A DNA stretch of 39,245 nucleotides from Bacteroides propionicifaciens DSM 19291 = JCM 14649 (GTDB lineage: Bacteria > Bacteroidota > Bacteroidia > Bacteroidales > Bacteroidaceae). The translations under genes and the position numbers were made by a program. The notes under the pieces were generated by a model. That model saw only the letters and a program-made list of their open reading frames with translations, was not told the origin of the DNA and searched no databases. Position 1 is the first letter of the stretch. Each line of letters starts with the position of its first letter. The DNA lies in the NCBI RefSeq assembly GCF_000375405.1, contig NZ_AQWS01000025.1:1-39245 (forward strand). Direction: 5' to 3'. This document shows, piece after piece, positions 24,496 through 34,188 of the stretch.

Positions 24496-26628
24496 TTACT
24501 TCTGAAATAAATTAGTAAACCACTGTACCACCTGCTGACAAATACCCACGTTGGTTTGTCTTATTGGTGCTGCAAATGTAATAACCTCATGTGAATCTCC
24601 GAACTGATCGGGGTAAAGAATTGCTAAACTATTATTAGAAAAGTATTTAGAAAGTAGGTTCGGTAACTCTTCAAAAGAGTTACGATAAGAGATTGAACCT
24701 CTACGGGCACTCACTACCACAAAAAGATGGTCGTAATGTACTTGCTGGGTTAGCAACAACAGGTCGTCCCAGTGTTCGAGCTCACTATACCCTACACGCA
24801 AGGCTTTATAGTGATGATCTATATATCCTTTGATATAACCTAGCGTATTTTGATCGGCAAAAAAATGTACCCTACACCCCAGTTGTCCACCCATACGACA
24901 CAAGCGAGTTATCCATTTGGTGAAACCCGACTCTTTCTCAGCGCGAGGAGGAACCGCTACAATAATTTTACGTAGGGTATTGACAGGCATGAGTGCACGA
25001 ACAATAAAGATCTGCTTATTGGTCGAATTCAGAAGGTTTATTGATTTAACTCCAAAGAAGGAGTCAACAATATTGGCCTTCTTGTGCAAGCCAATAACAA
25101 CATCTGTAATACCCTGCTCCTTAATGGTGTGTAACACTCCTGAAACAACACTAACATCGAATCGCATAATGGTCTGAATATCCACATCACCAGCTGCCCC
25201 AATTGAAGAGGCATGCTTTAGGCATTGCTGACCTCGAGCCTCAACCTTGTCTGAAACAAGTTCATCGTTAATAATATGGATAGCCACTAAAGAATCTTTG
25301 ACTTTTTCGTCTCTAATGAGCAAAGCCATATTGATTAGGTCTTCAATGGTATTGGGGTTAGCTACAGGAATAAGGATACGCTCCTCCTCCTTTTTCTTAT
25401 CATCTTTCGAATCGAAGCTATCAGAGGATAGTGCAATCTTTCGAGCAGCACGTTCGGTCACGATCGAGCTTATCAGACAGGTAAACAGAATCATAACTAC
25501 CGTACCGTTAAGTACATCATCGCTTAGCAAAGGAACTCCAGGTGAAACCTCTATTTTGTTACCCACCAACACTGCAGCCAGCGTAGCAGCAGCTTGGGCA
25601 TTACTTAAACCAAAGATTATGGAACGTTCGGATTTTTTTAGCTTATAAATCTTCTGGGTAGCGAGTGCTGCCAACCACTTCGAGAGTGTAGCAATCACAG
25701 TCATCACAACAGCCACCTTAAGCGCTTCACCACCTTTGAACATGGCACGAACATCGATAATCATACCTACACCAATAAGAAAGTAAGGTATAAATAGCGC
25801 ATTGCCCACAAACTCCAAACGATTCATTAAAGGAGATAATTTGGGTATCAATCTGTTGAGCACAAGCCCAACCAAGAAAGCACCTAATATACCTTCAAGA
25901 CCTGCCAGTTCGAGCAAGCCTCCACCAAAAAACACAATAGAGAGGACAAAGACAAACTGCATAATATTGTCTTCGTATTTTCTGAAAAACCAACGAGCAA
26001 TGCGAGGAATTAGCAGAATAATTAGCACAACAACAACTAAAACCTTTAGTGTCATCAGGTACCAAAAATACTCACTGATTCCACCCTTATACATCCCTGC
26101 AATAACAGCTAATATTATTAGAGCAAAGGTGTCGGTGATGGCTGTTCCGCCAATGGTAATCCCAACACTTCGAAGCCTGGATAAACCATATCTGCTAATA
26201 ATGGGGTATGAGATTAACGTGTGAGAGGCATACATACTGGCTAGCAAAACCGAGGTTATAATGGAGTAATTAAGTATATAAACGCTGCTTACAACACCCA
26301 AGGCCATAGGAATTGAGAAGGTTAGTAATCCAAAGACCAAGACTTTAGCCCGATTAGCCTTAAAGTCTTCCATATCCATCTCTAGTCCTGCCAAAAACAT
26401 AATATAATAGAGCCCGACCTTACCAAACAACTCAAAGCTACTGTCGCGTTCTAAAATATTAAAACCGTATTGTCCGATAACAACACCAGCCAAAATCATA
26501 CCTATGATATGCGGAATACGCAGCTTTCCAAGTAGCATTGGGGCAAAAAGAATAACCAATAAGACTAGTAAAAAAATCCAAGTAGGATCGGTAATTGGCA
26601 AATGCTCACTTATAGTTAGCCAACTCAT
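24496..26628 (-). CDS. CPA2-family cation:proton antiporter with Usp-like C-terminal domain
   Basis: A 710-residue protein. The N-terminal half (about 1-390) has about 12 membrane helices of the CPA2/KefB type, with LRIPHIIGMILAGVVIGQYG near 47-66, an acidic FLAGLEMDMEDFK (about 78-90) and GLSNAQAAATLAAVLVG near 345-361. The C-terminal half (about 415-705) is soluble with two Usp-like segments, RILIPVANPNTIEDLINMAL and KIIVAVPPRAEKESG. It should exchange Na+ or K+ for protons. It leads a probable operon with tcdA and lolD. The ion is not readable from sequence. Confidence 0.88.
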   Translation of the reverse strand: MSWLTISEHLPITDPTWIFLLVLLVILFAPMLLGKLRIPHIIGMILAGVVIGQYGFNILERDSSFELFGKVGLYYIMFLAGLEMDMEDFKANRAKVLVFGLLTFSIPMALGVVSSVYILNYSIITSVLLASMYASHTLISYPIISRYGLSRLRSVGITIGGTAITDTFALIILAVIAGMYKGGISEYFWYLMTLKVLVVVVLIILLIPRIARWFFRKYEDNIMQFVFVLSIVFFGGGLLELAGLEGILGAFLVGLVLNRLIPKLSPLMNRLEFVGNALFIPYFLIGVGMIIDVRAMFKGGEALKVAVVMTVIATLSKWLAALATQKIYKLKKSERSIIFGLSNAQAAATLAAVLVGNKIEVSPGVPLLSDDVLNGTVVMILFTCLISSIVTERAARKIALSSDSFDSKDDKKKEEERILIPVANPNTIEDLINMALLIRDEKVKDSLVAIHIINDELVSDKVEARGQQCLKHASSIGAAGDVDIQTIMRFDVSVVSGVLHTIKEQGITDVVIGLHKKANIVDSFFGVKSINLLNSTNKQIFIVRALMPVNTLRKIIVAVPPRAEKESGFTKWITRLCRMGGQLGCRVHFFADQNTLGYIKGYIDHHYKALRVGYSELEHWDDLLLLTQQVHYDHLFVVVSARRGSISYRNSFEELPNLLSKYFSNNSLAILYPDQFGDSHEVITFAAPIRQTNVGICQQVVQWFTNLFQK

Positions 26629-26744
26629 AATTTCTTAGTTTTGAATGTTACCACAAAGAAACTTAAAACAATTATTATATCCACAACAATAGGTTTGTTT
26701 CTATGAAATATGCTCTTAATAAGCATATTTTGACATATTTACTT

Positions 26745-26752
26745 TATCTTTG
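26745..26752 (+). promoter_or_regulatory. -7 box of asd
   Basis: TATCTTTG, about 80 bases before the asd start. The leader contains a small hairpin (TATCC-ACTTTC-GGATA). I looked for a lysine riboswitch: the leader is far too short for one. Confidence 0.5.
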
Positions 26753-26832
26753 CTAACAACTATATCTTTATATCCACTTTCGGATAGATATTGTGACACA
26801 TAACCACAAAGAATCATTAAATCATAGAAAAA

Positions 26833-27840
26833 ATGAAAGTAGCAATTGTTGGAGCTAGTGGTGCTGTAGGACAAGAACTCTTACGCGTACTAGATGAAAG
26901 AAATTTCCCTGTAGAAGAACTTCTATTATTCGGCTCTCACCGTAGTGTCGGAAATAAGTATGAATACAAGGGTAAACAAATAGAGGTTAAACTACTTCAA
27001 CATAATGACGACTTTAAAGGCATTGATATTGTCTTTGCTTCGGCTGGAGGTGGTACTTCAATTGAATTTGCCGAGACCATGACAAAACATGGAGCGATTA
27101 TGATTGACAACTCTAGTGCGTTTCGTATGGACAAAGACGTACCTTTAGTTGTACCAGAAGTCAATGCTCAGGATGCTAAGCTTAGAACAAAAGGTATTAT
27201 TGCCAATCCAAACTGCACAACGACTCAAATGGTTGTAGCACTTAAAGCAATCAATGACCTCTCTAAGATTAAAACTGTCCATGTGTCAACTTATCAAGCT
27301 GCTAGTGGAGCTGGCGCTGCTGCAATGGATGAACTTATTGAGCAGTATAGAGAAGTACTCGCAGGTAAAGAGGCGACAGTAGACAAATTTGCCTACCAAT
27401 TGGCTTTCAACCTAATTCCTCAAGTAGACGATTTTACTGAAAACGGATACACTAAGGAAGAGATGAAGATGTATAACGAAACCAAGAAGATAATGCACGA
27501 AGACATAGAGGTAAGCGCTACTTGCGTACGTGTACCTGCCCTACGTGCACACTCTGAAAGCATTTGGGTAGAGACCGAAAGACCTATATCGGTCGAAGAG
27601 GCAAAAGAAGCTTTCTCCAAAGCTAATGGGGTAGTTCTGCAAGATAATCCAAGCAAAAGAGAATATCCTATGCCGCTGTTTCTTACAGGCAAAGACCCTG
27701 TCTATGTTGGAAGAATCCGCAAAGATTTGACTAATCCCAATGGACTTGCCTTCTGGACAGTTAGTGATCAAATCCGTAAAGGCGCAGCCCTTAATGCAGT
27801 ACAAATTGCAGAATACCTGATTTTAGAAAAAGAGATTTAA
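26833..27840 (+). CDS. asd: aspartate-semialdehyde dehydrogenase
   Basis: A 335-residue enzyme reducing aspartyl phosphate to aspartate semialdehyde, feeding lysine/diaminopimelate, threonine and methionine. The NADP-binding start is [14 protein letters not shown] (3-16), phosphate and substrate residues lie in NSSAFRMD (93-100), catalytic Cys128 in NPNCTTTQM, and the catalytic His in [16 protein letters not shown] (about 232-247). Length is standard. It has its own -7 box and terminator, so it is monocistronic. Confidence 0.97.
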   Translation: MKVAIVGASGAVGQELLRVLDERNFPVEELLLFGSHRSVGNKYEYKGKQIEVKLLQHNDDFKGIDIVFASAGGGTSIEFAETMTKHGAIMIDNSSAFRMDKDVPLVVPEVNAQDAKLRTKGIIANPNCTTTQMVVALKAINDLSKIKTVHVSTYQAASGAGAAAMDELIEQYREVLAGKEATVDKFAYQLAFNLIPQVDDFTENGYTKEEMKMYNETKKIMHEDIEVSATCVRVPALRAHSESIWVETERPISVEEAKEAFSKANGVVLQDNPSKREYPMPLFLTGKDPVYVGRIRKDLTNPNGLAFWTVSDQIRKGAALNAVQIAEYLILEKEI

Positions 27841-27870
27841 TACCCAAGGGGTAATCAGATTAATATATAG

Positions 27871-27906
27871 AAGCCGTTTTGTCGATTTAGACAAAGCGGC
27901 TTTTTT
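27871..27906 (+). terminator. terminator of asd
   Basis: AAGCCG-T-TTTGTC pairs with GACAAA-G-CGGCTT (one G-T wobble), six-base loop, then TTTTT. It lies 30 bases after the stop. Confidence 0.85.
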
Positions 27907-27979
27907 AGTGCTAATATTAAGGGTTATTTACATATAATCTATATATTTAGAGATAATCTTAAATGTAGTACATCTGACT

Positions 27980-28788
27980 ATGCTCAAACTAATCTATATA
28001 CTCACCATTATTCTCTATCCACTGAGTCTCTTTTCATCTACGAGAGAACTTCGTATAGGAGCCGAGCGTACAGCTCTTTATGTTCCACTTTTAGAAGGAA
28101 AACGCATAGCACTATATTCAAATCACACGGGTATGGTTGGAGAGCAACACATATTAGATATTTTACTCTCCAAAGGACTCAATGTTAAAGCCATATTTTC
28201 TCCCGAACATGGTTTCCGTGGAAATGCCGATGCCGGGGAACAAGTAAGCAATACCAAAGACAGTAAGACAGGAATCCCAATTCTCTCACTCTACGATGGC
28301 AAGGAGAAAAGGCCCAGTAAAAGTTCTATGGATAAATTCGATGTGCTCGTTATTGACATCCAAGATGTCGGCTTACGCTTCTATACCTACTATATCACGA
28401 TGGTTCAACTCATGGATGCATGTGCTACCAATAATAGGGAGGTGGTTATTTTTGATCGTCCCAACCCGAACGGATACTATGTAGATGGTCCTATCTTAGA
28501 GTCTAAATATAAATCAGGAGTTGGTGGACTACCCATACCCATTGTCCACGGCATGACCTTAGGTGAGTTAGCGCAAATGTGCTTGGGTGAAGATTGGTTG
28601 CCTTCCAAAAAATCGTGCAAATTAACGGTTATACCTTGCGAACACTATACACATCAAACTATGTACCAACTCCCTATAGCACCTTCTCCCAACCTGCCAA
28701 AGAGATTCAAGCCATGTGGGCTTCAGACGTAGAATCGTTCAAGACAAAACGTAAACCCTATTTACTTTACCCTGATAATGAACTTTAA
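27980..28788 (+). pseudogene. namZ: broken DUF1343 / NamZ-type exo-N-acetylmuramidase
   Basis: The first frame (27980-28732) has a signal peptide and the DUF1343 N-terminal part: ALYSNHTGMVGEQHI, FSPEHGFRGNADAGEQVS, DIQDVGLRFYTYY, FDRPNPNG and VHGMTLGELA, up to APSPNLP. It then runs out of family sequence and stops ten codons later. The family's C-terminal end, KEIQAMWASDVESFKTK then YLLYP, continues directly in another frame to 28788. So roughly 130 codons are missing, by comparison with usual lengths near 400, in a deletion that also shifts the frame. NamZ releases MurNAc from peptidoglycan ends; this copy is very probably inactive. Confidence 0.85.
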
Positions 28789-28913
28789 ACAGAGTGCAAG
28801 AAGCCTTAATTGAGGATAATTATCTATAGAATAATTCGGCATATTTTATGATACTATTTAAAAAATACTACCTTTATAATAATAAGAAAACACTATTTAT
28901 TTAAGAATACACT

Positions 28914-31775
28914 ATGACAGCACCAAAAGACTATAGCGCCTTTTTGAAAGATGCTAGAGGTTTTATACCCAAAGACCATATTTACACCGACGATCTCCGT
29001 CGATTAGCCTGGGGTACAGATGCAGGCTTTTATCGTTTAATTCCTCAGATCGTCATCCGTTCTTCTTCTGAAGAAGAAGTATCTAAATTACTCGCCTTGG
29101 CCAACAAATATCAGCTGCCCGCCACTTTTAGAGCAGCTGGCACAAGTTTGTCTGGACAAGCTATTAGTGACTCGATTTTGATCGTAGCCGGCAAAAGTTG
29201 GGAGAAATATTCTATATCGCCCGACCACAAAGAGATAACCCTTCAACCAGGGATCATCGGAGAATGTGTAAATCAGATTCTTAAACCATTTGGTCGTATA
29301 TTTTCGCCCGACCCAGCTTCACTTAAAAGTGCTATGGTTGGTGGTATTGTTATGAACAATGCCTCGGGTATGAACTGTGGCACACACGCCAACAGTGACA
29401 GCGTACTTAAATCAGCAAGAATTGTCCTTATTGATGGTACAGTACTCGACACTGGTGATAAACAGAGTCGTGAAAACTTTGCTAAGACCCATCCCGAGTT
29501 TATCGCTCGAATTGAGCAAATCCGTGACGAGGTACGTGCTGATAAAGAATTGACAGAACGCATTCGTTTCAAATACTCGATTAAAAATGTAACTGGTCTA
29601 AACATCAGACCAATGATTGCCTACGACGATCCGTTTGATATTATTACCCACCTCATGGTAGGCTCGGAAGGAACTTTAGCCTTCGCTTCTGAATTTACAA
29701 TGAAAACAGGCTACGATTATCCACATAAAGCGAGTGCTATGCTCTACTTTAGTGATATTAAAGAGGCCTGTAGAGCTGTTGTAGCGATGAAAAAGCTTAC
29801 AACTAAAGATGGCGAAACAACAGTAAAAGGTGCCGAGTTGTTAGATGAGAAATCACTATCATCGGTTAACGACCCAACTGGCTCTGGGCTTACTGCTGTG
29901 CTAACTGAAACCATGGCAACAACCAAAGAAGAGCTAGAAGCCAATATCAAACAGATAACAAAAGAGCTTGACTCATTCAAGACTTTTGTCCCTGTTTATT
30001 TTACAGATAATCCTGCTGAATATTCAAAATATTGGGCTATTCGTTCAGGCATATTCCCATCAGTTGGGGGTACTCGTAAATTAGGTACTACATGCTTGAT
30101 TGAAGATGTAGCTTTCCATATCGAAAACTTACCCGAAGCAACTTTCGAACTTCAAGAACTTCTTAAAGAGCACCATTACGACGATGCTTGTATTTATGGA
30201 CATGCTCTTGAGGGTAACTTCCACTTTATTATCAACCAATCGTTCGACACCCAAGAAGAGGTCGATCGCTACGAGTCGTTGATGGAAGATGTAAAAGTAC
30301 TTGTTGCTGATAAATATAACGGCTCACTAAAAGCTGAACACGGAACAGGTCGTAACATGGCTCCTTTTGTTGAGCACGAATGGGGTACACCTGCATTTAA
30401 GGTTATGCGTCAAATCAAAGAACTATTTGATCCTAACTACTTGTTAAACCCAGGAGTAATCTTCAACGACGATCCTAAATGTTTTATCAAGAACTTCAAA
30501 CCACTACCACTTACCAACGAGATTGTTGATAAATGTATCGAATGTGGATTCTGTGAGGTAAATTGTTTGACTTGTGGATTCACACTTTCTTCTCGTCAAC
30601 GAATTATCATTCAACGCGAGATTTCAAGACTAGAACGTGAAGGAACAGATTCGGAACGTGTAAAAACACTACGTGATCAATTCCGCTATCTTGGTGAAGC
30701 AACATGTGCTGGTGATGGCCTATGTGCGACCTCTTGTCCTATGCATATTAATGTGGGTGATTTAACTCACGTACTTCGTGAAATGGAATTTCCTAAAGGT
30801 AGCACAGGTTACAAAATCGGTAACTATGCTGCTAATCATTTTGCTGGAATCAAGGGTGTATTAAGACCAACACTCACACTAGCCAATGCTGCTCACACCG
30901 TTTTAGGTACTAAGATTATGTCAGCGATGACTGAAGGTATGCACAAAGCGCTTAAAATCCCATTATGGACCCCAGCGATGCCACGTCCTTATTACTTGAA
31001 GAAGAAAAAAGAAATCCCAGCATTCAATTCGGTTAAGAAAGTTGTCTACTTTCCAAGTTGTTTGAACCAAACTATGGGACTCGAAAAGAAATCCCCTGAA
31101 GAGTTGCCACTAATCAATAAGATGGCTTCACTGCTCCAAAAAGGTGGCTATGAAATTATCTTCCCCGAAGGAATGGACAAGCTCTGTTGTGGAACAATCT
31201 GGGAAAGCAAAGGTATGCCCGACATTGCAGATCGAAAAGTCAAAGAGCTTGAAGACTCACTATGGGAAGCTAGTAACCACGGAGAATACCCTGTGCTTTG
31301 TGACCAAAGTCCTTGTTTATATCGTATGAGACACTGTATTTCTAGAATGAAGCTATATGAACCAGCTGAGTTTATTGATACATTCTTAAAAGATAAGCTT
31401 GAATTCCACCAAGGAAACACACCAGTTGCAGTACACGTTACTTGCTCTATGAAGAAGATGGGACTAGCCGACCAAATCATTGGTCTTGCTAAACTTTGCT
31501 CTTCTGATGTCTTGGTACCCGAAGAAGTAGGCTGTTGTGGATTTGCTGGAGATAAAGGATTTACTAATCCAGAGGTCAATGAGTACGCACTGCGCAAATT
31601 AAAACCTCAAATTGAAAAGCGCGGCGTTAAGATGGGTTACTCCAATAGTAGAACCTGTGAAATCGGACTAACTACAAATTCAGGCGTTCCCTACGCCTCT
31701 ATTGTGTATTTAGTTGACAAGCACACAACTGCTAAAGGGGCTAAGAAAGCAGAAACTGCTACAGCCCACAAATAA
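28914..31775 (+). CDS. FAD and Fe-S D-2-hydroxyacid (D-lactate type) dehydrogenase
   Basis: A 953-residue fusion. An N-terminal FAD-binding (PCMH) domain (about 40-270) has FRAAGTSLSGQAIS, MVGGIVMNNASGMNCGTH and LMVGSEGTLAF. A FAD-oxidase C-terminal domain (about 290-535) has YGHALEGNFHF and KAEHGTGRNMAPFVE. A ferredoxin-type region follows with CIECGFCEVNC (about 541-551) and CAGDGLCATSCP (about 597-608), then two CCG domains (CCGTIWESKG near 758, CCGFAGDKGF near 873). The layout matches YdiJ-type and D-lactate dehydrogenases that oxidise a D-2-hydroxyacid and pass electrons onward. The substrate may be D-lactate or D-2-hydroxyglutarate. Monocistronic with a strong terminator. Confidence 0.9.
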   Translation: MTAPKDYSAFLKDARGFIPKDHIYTDDLRRLAWGTDAGFYRLIPQIVIRSSSEEEVSKLLALANKYQLPATFRAAGTSLSGQAISDSILIVAGKSWEKYSISPDHKEITLQPGIIGECVNQILKPFGRIFSPDPASLKSAMVGGIVMNNASGMNCGTHANSDSVLKSARIVLIDGTVLDTGDKQSRENFAKTHPEFIARIEQIRDEVRADKELTERIRFKYSIKNVTGLNIRPMIAYDDPFDIITHLMVGSEGTLAFASEFTMKTGYDYPHKASAMLYFSDIKEACRAVVAMKKLTTKDGETTVKGAELLDEKSLSSVNDPTGSGLTAVLTETMATTKEELEANIKQITKELDSFKTFVPVYFTDNPAEYSKYWAIRSGIFPSVGGTRKLGTTCLIEDVAFHIENLPEATFELQELLKEHHYDDACIYGHALEGNFHFIINQSFDTQEEVDRYESLMEDVKVLVADKYNGSLKAEHGTGRNMAPFVEHEWGTPAFKVMRQIKELFDPNYLLNPGVIFNDDPKCFIKNFKPLPLTNEIVDKCIECGFCEVNCLTCGFTLSSRQRIIIQREISRLEREGTDSERVKTLRDQFRYLGEATCAGDGLCATSCPMHINVGDLTHVLREMEFPKGSTGYKIGNYAANHFAGIKGVLRPTLTLANAAHTVLGTKIMSAMTEGMHKALKIPLWTPAMPRPYYLKKKKEIPAFNSVKKVVYFPSCLNQTMGLEKKSPEELPLINKMASLLQKGGYEIIFPEGMDKLCCGTIWESKGMPDIADRKVKELEDSLWEASNHGEYPVLCDQSPCLYRMRHCISRMKLYEPAEFIDTFLKDKLEFHQGNTPVAVHVTCSMKKMGLADQIIGLAKLCSSDVLVPEEVGCCGFAGDKGFTNPEVNEYALRKLKPQIEKRGVKMGYSNSRTCEIGLTTNSGVPYASIVYLVDKHTTAKGAKKAETATAHK

Positions 31776-31794
31776 GCACTGATACTAAATCAAT

Positions 31795-31836
31795 AAAAAA
31801 AGGATTGCTAAACCATAAGTTTAGCAATCCTTTTTT
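31795..31836. terminator. bidirectional terminator between dehydrogenase and FKBP genes
   Basis: Arms AAAAAAGGATTGCTAAAC and GTTTAGCAATCCTTTTTT are perfect complements around CATAA, giving T runs on both strands for the two convergent genes. Confidence 0.9.
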
Positions 31837-31857
31837 ATATCATAAAACAAAGAGTTT

Positions 31858-32457
31858 TTATAGATCGGTAATATCAAATAAAGTGATATCAAATACTAAC
31901 GATGAATAAGCTCTAATCATACCTGAATCTTGAATGCCATATCCTGATTGATAGGGGATATAAACCTCCCAACGATCACCAACATGCATATGCTGCAAGA
32001 TCTCAGTAAAACCGTTGATTAAACTATTTACAGTGAAATTAGTCGGCAAATCAAAATCTGGCTGCGGATTATCACCCGTAAAATTCTCATCAAAAATATC
32101 TAAGTGACGATATGCTCTAGTTAAATAACGGGGTTTATCAAGGTTACCCATCACAGCCTCATTAATCAACATTCCTCTATAAAAAACATTTACTTTGCTT
32201 GTTAAATTAGGAACATCTGAGGTTTGATCACCCGATTTAAGAATTTTATAGTAGATGTATTGATCCAAATTACGTTGGTCTTGTACTCTAAATAAATCAG
32301 GGTCGGTATTGTCTTCATAAACTGAGGATACAGAATCTATGAAGTGTTCGTTACGCTCTTTCCAATTCGCATACTTGCTTTCTGTTTTGGTTTCACTACA
32401 CGAGGTAATGAATAACCCCAACAAGATGGCAAATGAAAGTAAATGTTTTATACTCAT
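31858..32457 (-). CDS. FKBP-type peptidyl-prolyl isomerase lipoprotein
   Basis: A 199-residue lipoprotein (signal peptide, lipobox FITSC near 16-20). An N-terminal helical part (about 25-75) is followed by a C-terminal FKBP domain (about 85-199): KVNVFYRGMLI, SLINGFTEILQHMHVGDRWE, YIPYQSGYGIQDSG and YSSLVFDITLFDI. It should assist folding of envelope proteins as a proline isomerase. An insert of about 30 residues replaces the usual short FKBP loop after FYRGML. It starts eight bases after the glyS stop, an arrangement common in Bacteroidales. Confidence 0.88.
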   Translation of the reverse strand: MSIKHLLSFAILLGLFITSCSETKTESKYANWKERNEHFIDSVSSVYEDNTDPDLFRVQDQRNLDQYIYYKILKSGDQTSDVPNLTSKVNVFYRGMLINEAVMGNLDKPRYLTRAYRHLDIFDENFTGDNPQPDFDLPTNFTVNSLINGFTEILQHMHVGDRWEVYIPYQSGYGIQDSGMIRAYSSLVFDITLFDITDL

Positions 32458-32465
32458 ATTATTCG

Positions 32466-34004
32466 TTATTGTAATTTCTTTAATAGAGAGGTAATACTTA
32501 CTCTATCTGCGATTATATTATTCAGGTCAGCAATTGCAACACGTTCTTGTTCCATGGTATCTCTGTTACGAAGTGTTACACAGTTGTCGTTTAACGTATC
32601 GTGATCTACAGTAATACAGTATGGAGTACCAATAGCATCTTGACGACGGTATCTCTTACCTATAGAGTCTTTCTCATCGTATTGACAATTGAAATGGAAT
32701 TTCAAGTCATTAATGATATCCATTGCTTTTTCTGCTAATCCGTCTTTCTTAACAAGTGGCAATACAGCAAGTTTTACTGGAGCCAAAGCTGCAGGAAGTT
32801 TTAATACCACACGAGTACCATTTTCTAATTCTTCTTCACAATATGAACCAGCCATAATGCTTAAGAACATACGGTCAACTCCAATTGAAGTTTCAACAAC
32901 GTAAGGTACATAAGATTGATTTAATTCAGGGTCAAAATACTTAATGTTTTTACCAGAGAATTTCTCGTGCTGAGCCAAATCGAAGTCAGTACGCGAATGA
33001 ATACCCTCTACCTCTTTAAATCCAAAAGGCATAAGGAATTCGATATCTGTAGCAGCATTAGCATAATGCGCTAATTTATCGTGATCGTGGAAGCGATAGT
33101 TTTCAGAACCAAATCCTAAGTTCTCATGCCATTTTAAGCGTTGCTCTTTCCAACTTCTAAACCAATCTAATTCGGTACCAGGGCGAACGAAGAATTGCAT
33201 CTCCATTTGTTCAAACTCACGCATACGGAAGATAAACTGACGAGCTACAATCTCGTTACGGAAAGCTTTACCAATTTGAGCAATACCAAAAGGAACTCTC
33301 ATACGGCCACTCTTCTGAACGTTCATGTAGTTTACAAAGATACCTTGTGCTGTTTCAGGACGAAGGTAAACCTTCATTGCACTATCCGATGTTGAACCCA
33401 TCTCTGTAGCAAACATCAAGTTAAATTGACGAACTTCAGTCCACTCACGAGTACCTGATATTGGACAAACGATCTCTTCATCAACTATGATTTGTCTTAA
33501 CTCTGTCAAGTCGTTGTCATTTAGAGCTTTTGCAAAACGCTCATGGACAGCATCTCTTTGTTCTTGGTATTTGAGGACTCTAGCATTGGTGGATCTAAAC
33601 TCTTGCTCATCAAACGCCTCACCAAATCGCTTAGCTGCCTTAGCAACTTCTTTATTTATTTTGTCGTCGTACTTAGCCAATTGGTCTTCAACAAGAACAT
33701 CGGCACGGTAACGTTTTTTAGAATCTTTGTTGTCAATTAACGGATCATTAAAAGCATCTACGTGACCTGAAGCTTTCCAGATAGTAGGATGCATAAAGAT
33801 AGCCGAATCAATGCCTACAATATTATCGTGAAGTAAGACCATGCTGTCCCACCAGTATTTTTTAATATTGTTTTTGAGTTCCACCCCCATCTGCCCATAA
33901 TCATAAACTGCTCCCAACCCATCATAAATATCACTTGAGGGGAAAACAAATCCATATTCTTTACAATGTGAAACTAATTTTTTAAAAACATCTTCTTGTG
34001 CCAT
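32466..34004 (-). CDS. glyS: glycyl-tRNA synthetase (alpha2 type)
   Basis: A 512-residue class II synthetase of the dimeric, eukaryote-like form, not the alpha2beta2 bacterial form. Motif 1 region and insertion follow GFVFPSSDIYDGLGAVYDYG (about 18-37). Motif 2 is FRNEIVARQFIFRMREFEQME (split as FRNEIVARQF and FRMREFEQME), motif 3 is ETSIGVDRMFLSIM, and the anticodon domain includes YDEKDSIGKRYRRQDAIG (about 440-457). I chose the ATG at 34004 over a TTG two codons earlier. It is co-transcribed with the downstream FKBP lipoprotein gene. Confidence 0.95.
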   Translation of the reverse strand: MAQEDVFKKLVSHCKEYGFVFPSSDIYDGLGAVYDYGQMGVELKNNIKKYWWDSMVLLHDNIVGIDSAIFMHPTIWKASGHVDAFNDPLIDNKDSKKRYRADVLVEDQLAKYDDKINKEVAKAAKRFGEAFDEQEFRSTNARVLKYQEQRDAVHERFAKALNDNDLTELRQIIVDEEIVCPISGTREWTEVRQFNLMFATEMGSTSDSAMKVYLRPETAQGIFVNYMNVQKSGRMRVPFGIAQIGKAFRNEIVARQFIFRMREFEQMEMQFFVRPGTELDWFRSWKEQRLKWHENLGFGSENYRFHDHDKLAHYANAATDIEFLMPFGFKEVEGIHSRTDFDLAQHEKFSGKNIKYFDPELNQSYVPYVVETSIGVDRMFLSIMAGSYCEEELENGTRVVLKLPAALAPVKLAVLPLVKKDGLAEKAMDIINDLKFHFNCQYDEKDSIGKRYRRQDAIGTPYCITVDHDTLNDNCVTLRNRDTMEQERVAIADLNNIIADRVSITSLLKKLQ

Positions 34005-34111
34005 CTTCAATAATCAATTATCATTAATAATTTACATTCAATATCAATGTCTAGGCAGCCTAACAGCCTATAAATTAAATGCAAAGTAAGTGAATTTTTC
34101 AATTAAATTCG

Positions 34112-34119
34112 TATTTTTG
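34112..34119 (+). promoter_or_regulatory. -7 box of the parC-type gene
   Basis: TATTTTTG, 69 bases before the start codon, within the divergent region shared with glyS. On the other strand TTACTTTG (34082-34089 region) is an imperfect match that may serve glyS. Confidence 0.5.
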
Positions 34120-34170
34120 TCTGTACATCATGCTAATATTGATGTTAAAATGATAAAATGTTGTTAAATC

Positions 34171-34176
34171 AGGAGG
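34171..34176 (+). promoter_or_regulatory. Shine-Dalgarno AGGAGG upstream of the parC-type gene
   Basis: A full AGGAGG, 12 bases before the ATG at 34189. Bacteroidota rarely use strong Shine-Dalgarno sites, and I saw no comparable one at other starts here. The spacing is longer than the usual 5-9 bases. Confidence 0.5.
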
Positions 34177-34188
34177 GAAACAAACTTT

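Noticed and set aside
25247-25648. 133-codon plus-strand frame inside the antiporter gene
   Set aside because: Serine- and isoleucine-rich product typical of an antisense shadow of a membrane-protein gene; the sense frame carries the conserved CPA2 and Usp features.
26753-26832. Riboswitch in the asd leader
   Set aside because: Only about 80 bases with one small hairpin; a lysine riboswitch needs roughly twice that and its conserved core is absent.
28594-28788. Separate 64-codon gene after the namZ fragment
   Set aside because: Its first part is an out-of-frame reading of namZ and its last 29 residues are the DUF1343 C-terminus, so it belongs to the pseudogene.
31148-31597. 149-codon minus-strand frame inside the FAD/Fe-S dehydrogenase gene
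   Set aside because: It lies opposite the conserved CCG domain and has a Ser/Pro-rich shadow composition with no promoter.
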